NCBI GenBank assembly: GCA_004762155.1
Contig: SIHP01000002.1
Location: 248,001-312,000 of the forward strand
Source: Flavobacteriaceae bacterium
Lineage (GTDB): Bacteria; Bacteroidota; Bacteroidia; Flavobacteriales; Flavobacteriaceae
DNA: 64,000 bases
Direction: 5' to 3'
Below the pieces are notes generated by a model. It did not search any database and had not been told where the DNA came from. It was given only the letters and a program-made list of their open reading frames with translations. Below, in pieces: positions 35,129 to 44,199 of the stretch. Position 1 is the stretch's first letter. Each line of letters begins with the position of its first letter. The position numbers and the translations under genes were made by a program.

Positions 35129-37366
35129 ATGGAAATATTTAAAACACTAGACGAACTCAACGAGTTTAACAGTAGAGGCACTAATGAGGTTTTTGGTAAT
35201 CAAACAATACAACTAACTGAAAACCCTTTTAAAGAAAACTCGTATGAAAGTTTAAAATTTTACGCAAGACCACACGAAGTTTTTAAACTCGACTGGACTA
35301 AATATACGAGTATCGATTTTGCTGATAAGTTTTTACCTTATATCAAAAATGCCTTTAAAGCCAAAGGAGTTTGGATGTATGATGGTGCGGAATTATTTAA
35401 AGATTAAAAAAAGACGGAACGAAAACTTTTTAAATTTGACGATCATAAATATTTAATAAGCCTTGTAAATTATACTTATCCTAAAGGGGTTTTAGCGGAA
35501 GAGCGAAATGATCGTATAGAGGTGTCTAATAATGAGATTTTAAGTTTTATTGAAGTTAATGAAGACAATTCTATAGATATACATTTCAAATTCGGAAAGC
35601 GTTTTAAATCATATTTAACTGCTTCTTTAAAAGATGGCGAAGAAACAATAAATACTACTACGTTAGAAAAAACAATTTACAAAACTAATGTAAAAACGTT
35701 TAAAAGTTTCTTTAAAAATGAGCTTGTACATGATACAATGATGCGTTTTGTGTTAAACACTTTGGGTGTAGAAAAACAAGCTAATGAATTGGCTAGTTAT
35801 AATGCATTATTTCCAAAGTCGGTAGTAAATTTTATGGATAACTTTACTATTGGGGAAAAATACAAACCGTATGTTTTTATAGAAAAAACACAACAAGATG
35901 TATTATTCAAGATTAATGAAAACATTAAAAATGAATTATACCCAAGAACTAATGAAATTTTTATATGGCTAGTTCACGAAGACTATTCTTTTATAAAAGT
36001 ACAACTAGGAAACACTATTGCCAAGGATTTAAAAGAAAGAGAAGCTACACAAGAAAGTATAGAGCAACTTATCTTGAATGAAATAAAAGCTGAATTTGAT
36101 CAAAATGTATATAGTAAAAGAAAAATAGACAATGCTACTCATAGAGGTCTTGGAGATGCAATGGCTAGATTATGGGGATTAGAAAAAATAGCAAGTAGCG
36201 AACTTTATAAAGAAGTATTTAAAACAAATCCAGCTTTATTGCTAGCCTTAGAAGTCGCTAACTTTACTGTAACCACAATTGAAAACTATAAGTTTAAAGA
36301 AGTTAATTGGAACCCTAAATTGGACAATTATTTACCGTTTATAAAAGGTAACCCAATTTATAATGCGCAAGTCTGTGGTTTTATCAATGGAATTATTGAT
36401 GAAGTAAAAGCCATACCAGAAATGTTTACCTTTTTTACTAAAATATTTAGTAGCGAAAAAGAGAAAAATGAATTTTTAGACGGTTTAAAAAAACTACTTG
36501 ACGAAGGCATTTTACAAGCAATTCTTGAGGGTGCTACAAAAGAATATAAAAAAGCATTACAAGAAGGAAACGTAACACGTTTATATTATAATTTAGCACA
36601 TGATTCTATACAAATTGTATCTTTATTAATTGGTGTTTTTCAATTAGCTAAAGGAGTGGCTAGTTTTATTAACTTTACAAAAAAAGGATTACAATACATA
36701 AAGCGTTATGGTAGAAAAGGAATTGATGATCTTGACGGGTTGTCAAAAAAACAACTTACTGAAATATTTGAAAATGATAGGGATGTCAAAACATACAAAA
36801 CAGGTACAGGTGGTTTTATAAAATATAAAAGGATAATTTCTAGAGATGTCTTTAAACAAGAAGAATTAAATTCATGTGCAGCTGCTTGTATAAGACAACT
36901 TGCTAAAGAAAATGGTAAAGATTTAACTGAAAAATTAGTTCGTGATTTAGCAAGAACAACAAACGAAGGGACATTTGCGGATGGAATTAAAGACGCTATG
37001 ATTGAAATTTTTGGAAAAGATAAGATTGAATCAGGTATATTTATTGACCCTGATTTTAACGACGTAAGAGCTATTAAAGAAATATCCATAGATGATAAAC
37101 CCTGGATAGCATGGATAAGACCTAATACCAGTACGCGACCACATGCTATTCTCATAGACAGAGTCATAGGTAACGATATTTATATAAAAGACCCTTGGCC
37201 TTTGAAAGGAATAGATAAAAGCTCTGTAAAATATTTAGATAATGGAAACTTAGATCACAGCTCTGTGAAATGGTTTGAAAACAATGGAGTAGAAGCAGTT
37301 GCTAACTTAGATGAGTTTGCGGATCAATGGGCATTTGGTGGTAATCTAGTATTTAAAATAAAATAA
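35129..37366 (+). pseudogene. Polymorphic-toxin-like protein with C-terminal C39/papain-like domain, interrupted by an in-frame stop
   Basis: One continuous frame from ATG 35129 (MEIFKTLDELNEFNSRG) to 37366, about 745 codons, broken only by TAA at 35405-35407. The second part has no good start of its own: GTG 35522 or ATG about 35737. The N-terminal 90 residues are unrecognised. The middle is largely helical and contains YNAQVCGFINGIIDEVKAIPEM and a hydrophobic stretch (SIQIVSLLIGVFQLAKGVASFI), resembling pre-toxin regions of flavobacterial effectors. The last about 170 residues look like a C39/papain-like cysteine peptidase: ELNSCAAACIRQLA (Cys at 36875-36877), RPHAILID (His at 37142-37144) and KDPW. 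No signal peptide. A likely immunity gene follows 7 bp later. It may be a stop-inactivated effector. Confidence 0.6.
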
Positions 37367-37373
37367 TGAAATT

Positions 37374-37634
37374 ATGATTTTAGAAAGAATTAAAGAAAAA
37401 TTAATTAAGGAAGGATATGAAATTACACTAAGACCTTTAAAAGGAATTGGTAATTGTATTCAAGGAGGCATTCCTAAAGAAAATGAGAATTCCAGTTTAG
37501 ATGCTTATTTTAGGGTATTGATAGTGAAAGATAAGATCTATTTAGATTTTATATCCCAAATAGAAAACAATAAATACTTTGATTCAGAAGATGATTTGAT
37601 TGACTTTATAAAACAAAAGTACTCTTTAGGATAA
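37374..37634 (+). CDS. Small protein downstream of the toxin, candidate immunity protein
   Basis: 86-residue acidic soluble protein (MILERIKEKLIKEGYEITLRPLKG to LIDFIKQKYSLG), no family recognised. It starts 7 bp after the toxin stop, in the same operon, which is the typical position of an immunity gene. Its length and mixed alpha/beta pattern (YFRVLIVKDKIYLDFIS) fit that role, but nothing in the sequence proves it. Confidence 0.55.
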   Translation: MILERIKEKLIKEGYEITLRPLKGIGNCIQGGIPKENENSSLDAYFRVLIVKDKIYLDFISQIENNKYFDSEDDLIDFIKQKYSLG

Positions 37635-37652
37635 CATTGAACGAATAAAATA

Positions 37653-38031
37653 ATGAGAACGAGTTACATAGAATTTATAGAGGACAAAGGTTTTTAGATG
37701 AACAACTTTTTCATAAAAACGGCATTACAATATGTTTGTCAAGTAATTGAGGAGGATATAGAAAAACATACAGAATGGTTAAAGGAACATTATGAAATAC
37801 TTGATAATAATAGATTAGGCTATTTCCCAGTTTTTATGGATTTAGCTTTAGATAGTTATTTAGAAACTCAAGAACAAAAAAATATTTTTAGAATTAGAAG
37901 AAGTTAAAAATATAGTTATTGCTAAAGGCGATAAAATTTCTACAGAAGAACTAAAATGCAGAGGCAATAAATCTCTAGAAAGCTCAAAAAATCATTCAGA
38001 TATTAAACGAGTTAATAAAAATGATAAATGA
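37653..38031 (+). pseudogene. Broken small gene, perhaps a second immunity gene
   Basis: ATG 37653 opens MRTSYIEFIEDKGF then TAG (37695-37697). The same frame continues from ATG 37698 through MNNFFIKTALQYVCQVIEEDIEKH..YLETQEQKNIF and then leaves frame near 37885: the continuation LELEEVKNIVIAKGDKISTEELKCRGNK lies in another frame and ends with TGA at 38031. Restoring both lesions gives one acidic helical protein of about 125 residues. No known family. The undamaged part (37698-37907, 69 codons) may still be translated. Confidence 0.55.
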
Positions 38032-38107
38032 AAGCGAAAATTACGATAATCGATATCATACACCATCTTTTAAGTTTAATGAAGATTCAGTTTAAAAATA
38101 TAGTATT

Positions 38108-38476
38108 ATGGGTTATAGAAAAATTTTAGAAGACCTAGAGAACGAAGCGTATAAAATAGCTGAGGAAAGGCAAAATTGGACTTCAGAAAAAAAAGAAGAG
38201 ATAGAAGCTAAGGAACAAGAAATAACAAAAAGAGTTAAAGAGAAACTAGATGAAAATAATATTAGAATAACTAATATATTTTCTTTTCTTCTTGAAAATA
38301 AAGTTCTAAGAGACGGTACAACAAAAAAGGCTGTATTTCTTACTCGTTTTAGAGACTCAACACTTAACAAAACAAAAACTGTTGTTTCAGATTTTAAAAC
38401 TTTAGAAATGCTTTATGTACAAACTGATGTTACTCGTTTTATGGATATAAATAAATATTTTGTAGTTAGACAATAG
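38108..38476 (+). CDS. Hypothetical protein with N-terminal coiled coil
   Basis: 122 residues, no family recognised. Residues 1-55 are strongly charged and helical (EERQNWTSEKKEEIEAKEQEITKRVKEKL), then a mixed segment with FLTRFRDSTLNKTKTVVSDFKTLEML. It belongs to the small-gene cluster behind the toxin and may be an orphan immunity protein; this is inference from position. It starts with ATG after an AT-rich gap of 76 bp. Confidence 0.5.
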   Translation: MGYRKILEDLENEAYKIAEERQNWTSEKKEEIEAKEQEITKRVKEKLDENNIRITNIFSFLLENKVLRDGTTKKAVFLTRFRDSTLNKTKTVVSDFKTLEMLYVQTDVTRFMDINKYFVVRQ

Positions 38477-38495
38477 GTAACCATAAATTTCGAAT

Positions 38496-38831
38496 ATGAA
38501 TTTAGATTCTATAAAATCACATCTAAGAACTCCTTTATTTACTTTATATAAGGTTAAGGATATAAATGATATTCAACTCAATGAAATGACTTCTAAAAGA
38601 ATGAAAAAAATTTTCAACCTTGAAAGGAGAAAAGAAATATACAACTCATTAGAATGGGCTGAAAAAAATTCTAATTTTGACTTTGAAAATATAATGGAAA
38701 ACACTCCAGTAACTGGTGAATTAATCTTTTCTAACCAAGAAGTTTTTGAACATCTCATGAATTATAAATCTTTTATGGAAAATGAAACCTATGGATTATT
38801 AACAGAAGACTTAAACCCTATGAAATTCTAA
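38496..38831 (+). CDS. Hypothetical protein in the toxin locus
   Basis: 111 residues, no family recognised, no signal peptide or membrane segment. It is mostly helical (MTSKRMKKIFNLERRKEIYNSLEWAEKNSN). It begins 19 bp after the previous gene and ends 36 bp before a clear terminator, so it is the last gene of the accessory operon. Confidence 0.5.
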   Translation: MNLDSIKSHLRTPLFTLYKVKDINDIQLNEMTSKRMKKIFNLERRKEIYNSLEWAEKNSNFDFENIMENTPVTGELIFSNQEVFEHLMNYKSFMENETYGLLTEDLNPMKF

Positions 38832-38866
38832 AAGGGAAACATAGTACATGTCATATCTTTAAAACT

Positions 38867-38905
38867 AAGAAAATTACTTAAACATAATTTAGGTAATTTT
38901 CTTTT
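38867..38905 (+). terminator. Terminator closing the toxin-region operon
   Basis: AAGAAAATTAC (38867-38877) and GTAATTTTCTT (38893-38903), with additional TTAAA/TTTA pairing in the loop. T residues follow. A second small hairpin, AGTTTATT-GCAA-AATAAACT, lies at 38943-38962. Confidence 0.7.
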
Positions 38906-39124
38906 AGTTTTGAAATAATGAAAAAGGCAATAAGAATAAGTTAGTTTATTGCAAAATAAACTGATAAAAAACTTGACTACAATTAACTTCTTATAAACTA
39001 CATCAACAAAACGACACCAAATAAATAGCTATAAAAAACTCAAAAACATCTATTTTTTAGTAAATTACCTAAAACTAAACACAACTACTTGTTAGTATAA
39101 AAGCTAACTTTAATTAAAAATAGT

Positions 39125-39712
39125 ATGGCAATTAATTACTCTTTTGGTCTTCCGCTGAAACATAACTATGCAGATTTTATTTATTACGAAGGTTTATTTC
39201 TACCTCATGAAATAGATCAAATACTTGCCTTTTGGGAGGAAGACAAAACAATAAAAGCAACCATTTCTGGAAATGACAAATACAACGACGAGCTTAGAAA
39301 AAGTTCTGTAATGTTTATTGATAATATTCCTAAAAATGAATGGATTTATCAAAAACTTGCAAATCTTGCTATTGGTTGTAATAACGAACGTTATTGGTTT
39401 GACTTGTTAGGGTTTCATCAAGAATTACAACTCACTAAATACTTTGAAGGAGATTTTTTTGATTGGCATTTAGATTTTGGTGCGGGAGAAATTTCTGCAA
39501 GAAAACTAAGCATGACTATTCAATTATCTGATCCTGAAGATTACGAAGATGGAGATTTACAATTTATGATCAATGGAAAAACAGTAAATGCTCCAAGAAA
39601 AAAAGGAACTATTGTAATCTTTCCGTCTTTTGTTATGCATCGCGTTACTCCAGTTACCAAAGGTATGCGACAATCTATTGTTGGTTGGGTTTCTGGTCCG
39701 CCTTATAAATAA
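39125..39712 (+). CDS. PKHD-type 2OG-Fe(II) hydroxylase
   Basis: 195-residue dioxygenase with a complete active site: His115 and Asp117 in DWHLDFGAGEIS, His172 in MHRVTPV, and Arg182 (KGMRQSIVGWVSGP) for 2-oxoglutarate. The FVMHRVTPVTKGMR block is typical of PKHD/Rps23-type or PiuC-related hydroxylases. The substrate (protein, antibiotic or nucleotide) cannot be told. It is unrelated in detail to the oxygenase fused to WD40 repeats at 10089. The glycerophosphodiesterase gene follows 19 bp later. Confidence 0.87.
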   Translation: MAINYSFGLPLKHNYADFIYYEGLFLPHEIDQILAFWEEDKTIKATISGNDKYNDELRKSSVMFIDNIPKNEWIYQKLANLAIGCNNERYWFDLLGFHQELQLTKYFEGDFFDWHLDFGAGEISARKLSMTIQLSDPEDYEDGDLQFMINGKTVNAPRKKGTIVIFPSFVMHRVTPVTKGMRQSIVGWVSGPPYK

Positions 39713-39731
39713 AAGTTAATAAATTACACTC

Positions 39732-40712
39732 ATGAAAAACAGTTGTTTTCTTATTATTGTATATCTTTTCTTCGGATGTAATTCTGAAATTAAAAATCAA
39801 ATCAAAATGGATAAAAAAATTGTAATTGCACATCGTGGCGCTTCAGGTTATTTGCCTGAACATACTATGGAAGCCAAAGCAATGGCGTATGCCATGAAAC
39901 CTGATTTTTTAGAACAAGATTTAGTATTAAGCAAAGACAATATTCCTATTGTTATTCATGATATTGAACTAGATGATGTTACAAATGTTGCCATAAAATT
40001 CCCGGAAAGAAAACGAAAAGACGGACGCTTTTATGTAATTGATTTTACCTTTGAAGAACTCCAACAACTAAACGTTACAGAACGTTTTGATTATAAAACT
40101 GGAAAACAATTTTATCCTAATCGTTTCCCAAAAGGGAAAGGGAATTTCAAACTACATTCTTTACAACAAGAAATTGAATTAGTTCAAGGATTAAATCAAT
40201 CTACAGGAAATACTATTGGTATATATCCTGAAATTAAAGATCCTGAATTTCATCATAAAAACGGAAAAGACATTGCCAAAATTGTTTTAGAGATTTTAGC
40301 AGATTATGGTTATAAGACAAAAAATGACAATTGTATTTTTCAGTGTTTTGATGCTAAAGAATTAGAACGTGTTCGTAAAGAATTGCAATCCGATTTATTT
40401 TTAGTTCAATTAATTGAACATCCTGAAGAAACCAAACAACTGAATCATTTTGCAACCTATGCAGACGGATTAGGTCCTTGGTATAAACAAATTTTAGACA
40501 AAAAAGAAAACGGAAAATGGAAGTTTACTTCTTTGGTTACGGAAGCACATGAACTAGGATTAAAAGTACATCCTTATACGTTTAGAGCGGATCAATTAGA
40601 CGATTTTTCTTCTTTTGATGAAATGCTACAAGTACTATTCTTTGAAGCTAATATTGATGGCGGATTTACAGATTTCCCTGATAAAATGGTGGCGTTTTTG
40701 GCTAAATATTAA
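39732..40712 (+). CDS. glpQ: Glycerophosphodiester phosphodiesterase, lipoprotein
   Basis: 326 residues. N-terminal lipoprotein signal (MKNSCFLIIVYLFFGC, Cys16). The catalytic motifs of GlpQ-type enzymes are clear: VIAHRGASGYLPEHT (His and Arg), FLEQDLVLSKDNIPIVIHDIELDD, and YPEIKDPEFHH (Glu). It hydrolyses glycerophosphodiesters from phospholipid breakdown to glycerol 3-phosphate outside the cytoplasm, which fits its envelope location. It is the last plus-strand gene before a 473-bp gap. Confidence 0.92.
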   Translation: MKNSCFLIIVYLFFGCNSEIKNQIKMDKKIVIAHRGASGYLPEHTMEAKAMAYAMKPDFLEQDLVLSKDNIPIVIHDIELDDVTNVAIKFPERKRKDGRFYVIDFTFEELQQLNVTERFDYKTGKQFYPNRFPKGKGNFKLHSLQQEIELVQGLNQSTGNTIGIYPEIKDPEFHHKNGKDIAKIVLEILADYGYKTKNDNCIFQCFDAKELERVRKELQSDLFLVQLIEHPEETKQLNHFATYADGLGPWYKQILDKKENGKWKFTSLVTEAHELGLKVHPYTFRADQLDDFSSFDEMLQVLFFEANIDGGFTDFPDKMVAFLAKY

Positions 40713-41185
40713 TTACGAATTATAGTAAAATTGTTCCTAAGTCATATTGTTGTTTCAATAAAATTATTTGTAATAAAATGAAAAAACCTTTTCTTTTTTA
40801 CATTGATGAAAAAAGAAACAAAAAAATCTAGTCTTATTAATTCTTCATGTATAAAATCTCATCCTCGAAACTAAATTAAAAGAACTCGGTTTTAGTTTAT
40901 CTTGAGCGGAGTCGAAAGACTCAAACAGTTTTTAATTTTTTACGTTTCTTGCGGTGGATTTTAAAATTCGACTTAAATAGGACGAACTCTTTTTAGTGTT
41001 CAAATTCTATCGAGTGTATAACTTCTAGTGAAAATTGATAGATCATTCATGTTTTATTAATTTTTAATCGTCATTGTGATTGAAACGCAGTGGAATGAAG
41101 CAATCTGCTTAAATAGTAGTTCAATTTTTAATCGTATTTAAAATGAAAAGATCACTTCGTAACTCGTGATGACGTTGATTATTTC
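40713..41185. other. Intergenic region with degenerate dispersed repeats
   Basis: No gene seen. It lies between the convergent glpQ and ClC genes. CTTGAGCGGAGTCGAAAGAC (40901-40920) resembles a scattered Bacteroidota repeat. An inverted pair of CGTCAT-type repeats occupies 41069-41173. A short stretch of 40776-40830 is A/T-only filler. No terminator with a strong T run is seen for either gene. Confidence 0.55.
41069..41173. repeat. Inverted pair of CGTCAT..GAAG..ATCT repeats
   Basis: The left end reads CGTCATTGTGATTGAAACGC and continues GAATGAAGCAATCTGC. The right end, reversed, reads CGTCATCACGAGTTACGAAG then TGATCTTTTC. Both look like degenerate versions of a dispersed repeat of the form CGTCATTGCGAG..ACGAAGCAATCT, recalled from Bacteroidota genomes. 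They face each other around an AT-rich middle. Confidence 0.5.
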
Positions 41186-42958
41186 TTAAGCCGTAACCTC
41201 AATCAATTTGGTTCTGTAAGCAGATAATAATTTCGATTTAGATATAAACCCAATATATGTATTGTTTTCTACAACTGGTAAATTCCAAGCACCACTTTCT
41301 TTAAACTTTTGCATTACCTTTTCCGTGGTATCATCATGAAAAATAATTGCAGGTGCTGTTTTCATAATATCTGCTACAGTTATTGATTTATACAACTTCT
41401 CATCAAACATTATCGGACGAATATCATCTAACAAAACAATCCCTAAAAAAACATGTTCTTCATCAACTACTGGGAAAATATTTCTTGTCGATTTTGCAAC
41501 TGCAGTTTTTAACATTACACCCAATTTCATTTGTTCTGTTACTGAAATAAAATTAGTTTCAACAATCTTGTCTATTTCCATCATCATCATTACATTTTTA
41601 TCTTTATTATGTGTAATGAGTTCGCCTCTTTTAGCGAGTTCTATGGTATAAATAGAATTTGAAATAAAATATTTAGTAATCGCATAAGAAATTGCCGAAA
41701 CCAACATTAATGGCACAAATAAATCGTAACCACCAGTTATTTCTGCAATTAAAAAAATGGCAGTTAACGGCGCATGTAAAACACCAGCCATTAAACCCGT
41801 CATACCAATTAAAGTAAAATTAGTTTCAGAAATAGTAAATCCAAATTGATTAATAATTTTTGCAGAAACACTTCCTAAAGTACTTCCCATAACCAACGTA
41901 GGAATAAAAATTCCTCCTACTCCACCAGCAGCAAAAGTAGTTGTCATAGCAACCACTTTAAAGATTCCAATAATTAGCAGGAAAAAAATTACCATCCAAA
42001 CATTAGAAAAATCTACATTATACGGAATTCCTTTTAAGGCTTCAATAGCGTTTTCTGATAATAAATTGTTGATTATTCCATATCCTTCTCCGTATAAAGG
42101 CGGAATTAAAAACAACAATAATCCAATGGTTAATCCGCCAAAAATTAATCTTTTAAAAGGTGTGAATTTCTTGAAAAAATTGGTGATTTTAAAATATATT
42201 CTAGAAAAATAAACCGATCCAAATCCTGTAAAAATTGCCAAAGCAACATAAAACAAAATGTCTTTTATTTCAAAAGCATGTTGCAGTTTCATTTGAAAAA
42301 GCACATCTTTTCCAAGAAAAAAATAAGAGGTTAATACTGCGGAAACAGAAGCTAATAACAACGGGACTAATGACGCAAAAGCCATGTCTAAACTAAAAAT
42401 TTCTACGGCAAAAATAATTGCTGCAATTGGCGCTTTAAACATAGATGACATTGCTCCGGCAGTTGCACAACCAATTAACAACATTCTTGTTTTGGTATTC
42501 ATATGAAACAACTTTGCAACACCAGAACCTAAAGCTGCTCCTGTACTTACAGCCGGACCTTGTAAACCTACAGAACCACCAAAACCTACAGTAATTGGCG
42601 CTGTAATTAACGACGCATACATTTTGTAACGCTCTATAATTCCGCTTCTTTTAGATATTGATTTTAAAGTTGTAGAAATTCCATGACCAATTTCCTTTTT
42701 AATGATGTGTTTTTTTATATAATACACCAAAAGCAAACCTATAATAGGAAAAATAAAGTATAAATAGTGATGATAATTACTTACGATACCATCTTCCGTA
42801 ATTTGATGAAAAAAATACGTTGCGTTTTTTAAAATTAATGTTCCAATTCCTGCTAAAAAACCAACTAAAACACTTAAAATATATATAAACTGTCTTTCAG
42901 AAATATGTTTATATTTCCAAATTAAAAACTTCTTATAATTATTTTTAAAGCTGAACAT
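41186..42958 (-). CDS. ClC-family chloride channel/transporter with CBS domains
   Basis: About 590 residues from ATG 42958 (MFSFKNNYKKFLIWKYKHISERQ); a longer frame to 43072 would overlap the upstream gene and adds a Cys-rich segment with no family match. The membrane part has ClC filter motifs GFGGSVGLQGPAVSTGAALGSG and GGVGGIFIPTLVMGSTLG. The usual gating Glu of GxEGP is Gln133 here (codon CAA, 42562-42560). A tandem CBS pair occupies about the last 120 residues. This suggests a passive channel or altered coupling. It starts 11 bp downstream of the DUF3999 gene. Confidence 0.9.
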   Translation of the reverse strand: MFSFKNNYKKFLIWKYKHISERQFIYILSVLVGFLAGIGTLILKNATYFFHQITEDGIVSNYHHYLYFIFPIIGLLLVYYIKKHIIKKEIGHGISTTLKSISKRSGIIERYKMYASLITAPITVGFGGSVGLQGPAVSTGAALGSGVAKLFHMNTKTRMLLIGCATAGAMSSMFKAPIAAIIFAVEIFSLDMAFASLVPLLLASVSAVLTSYFFLGKDVLFQMKLQHAFEIKDILFYVALAIFTGFGSVYFSRIYFKITNFFKKFTPFKRLIFGGLTIGLLLFLIPPLYGEGYGIINNLLSENAIEALKGIPYNVDFSNVWMVIFFLLIIGIFKVVAMTTTFAAGGVGGIFIPTLVMGSTLGSVSAKIINQFGFTISETNFTLIGMTGLMAGVLHAPLTAIFLIAEITGGYDLFVPLMLVSAISYAITKYFISNSIYTIELAKRGELITHNKDKNVMMMMEIDKIVETNFISVTEQMKLGVMLKTAVAKSTRNIFPVVDEEHVFLGIVLLDDIRPIMFDEKLYKSITVADIMKTAPAIIFHDDTTEKVMQKFKESGAWNLPVVENNTYIGFISKSKLLSAYRTKLIEVTA

Positions 42959-42969
42959 TATGTGGCTGA

Positions 42970-44199
42970 TTACTTTTCTGAATCGATATCTTTTAACAAA
43001 CTTAGAGCAAAATACACTACAAAAAAACCTCCTAAAACAATACATGCCCACATAAATGTTTTTGTTTCCCAAAACATTTTTTCTTCAGTTGTCTTTTCGT
43101 TTTTAGCCTCTAATTTTGTAAACTCTGTTATAAACGCTTTTTTTATGTTTTCTGTTGTGTTTGATATGAAATTTCCTAAATCGTAAGATGGTTTTACCAA
43201 ATTTGTATCTACAACAACCTCATAAGCTTCTTGCGCTTTTAAATTAGCAATAAGATGCACTGGTTTCTGAAAAAATTGTACTTTTTCTATATTTAAAGGC
43301 GGATTGTCTTGATTTTCAATTTCAATAATAAATTGTTTTACATTTAAATTGCCAAAATTAAATGTGTTTATATTTTTAGAATTTAGTTCAAAATAATCTA
43401 AAACCTGATCATAGGTTTCTACTCTCTTTTTTATGTTACGCGTTCTTGTTACGATTACTTTAGCTTTTCTTAAAAAGAAATCAGTAGCAATATCAAAAGA
43501 AATAACATCTATTTTATGAGCATCTTTAGCTGTAAATTTAAGTTGGGTTATTTTCTTTTCCTTTATCGTTCTTATCTCTTGTGTAAAGTCCGATACTTCA
43601 ACAGCTTCTTGAGTAAAAAACTTACTTTTATACACTCCTGCTTCTAAAATATTTATTGGTAAAGAGTATTTATCGTTAAAATCTATTCTTAAAAATTTAT
43701 AATCGTTTAATGGAAAATAAATTGTTTTTTCCAAAACTGTAGTATTCATTTTATTGGCATAAGACAGCCGTTTATTTGCAATCAAACCAAACCAATCTTT
43801 TTTATTATCACTTCCATAAACCGTATAACTTTTTATAATTTTTGTATTGGCTATTTTTAAAGTGATGTTATCTTGTTTTTTAGCATTTTTGTTTTCAATA
43901 AGAATAGAAGTAACAGAATCTTTAATGCTATTTTTTGATGCTATTTCCACAGGTACAAACTCAGAAAATGTTTTGTCTGTAGCATATAACAAAACATACG
44001 GAACTTCTTGTTGTTTGTTGTTTTTAATTCTTAAAAAATTAAAATTATCGGTACTTGCCGCACGAATGTTTAAAGGCAACATTATTTTATGTAATCCATT
44101 TTCTTGTACTTTTTCTATAGTACCTTTATAACTTTGGCTAAATGTTTTACAAGCAATTAAAAGCGTAATTAAAAAACTATACCTCATCAATATTCTCAT
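42970..44199 (-). CDS. DUF3999 domain-containing protein
   Basis: About 409 residues with a signal peptide (LMRYSFLITLLIACKTFSQ), a long beta-rich extracytoplasmic region and one C-terminal membrane segment (MWACIVLGGFFVVYFALSLL). This matches DUF3999, which pairs with DUF2339 proteins in Bacteroidota and Proteobacteria; function unknown. The start could also be 44223 or 44187. Each choice overlaps the DUF2339 stop (44177), so the two genes are translationally coupled. Confidence 0.78.
   Translation of the reverse strand: MRILMRYSFLITLLIACKTFSQSYKGTIEKVQENGLHKIMLPLNIRAASTDNFNFLRIKNNKQQEVPYVLLYATDKTFSEFVPVEIASKNSIKDSVTSILIENKNAKKQDNITLKIANTKIIKSYTVYGSDNKKDWFGLIANKRLSYANKMNTTVLEKTIYFPLNDYKFLRIDFNDKYSLPINILEAGVYKSKFFTQEAVEVSDFTQEIRTIKEKKITQLKFTAKDAHKIDVISFDIATDFFLRKAKVIVTRTRNIKKRVETYDQVLDYFELNSKNINTFNFGNLNVKQFIIEIENQDNPPLNIEKVQFFQKPVHLIANLKAQEAYEVVVDTNLVKPSYDLGNFISNTTENIKKAFITEFTKLEAKNEKTTEEKMFWETKTFMWACIVLGGFFVVYFALSLLKDIDSEK

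Noticed and set aside
36706..37167. 153-codon antisense ORF opposite the toxin C-terminal domain
   Set aside because: It is a shadow of a coding frame; its translation is low-complexity and has no start context.
42958..43072. N-terminal extension of the ClC protein
   Set aside because: It overlaps the DUF3999 gene and has a Cys-rich sequence unlike any ClC; ATG 42958 gives the normal start.
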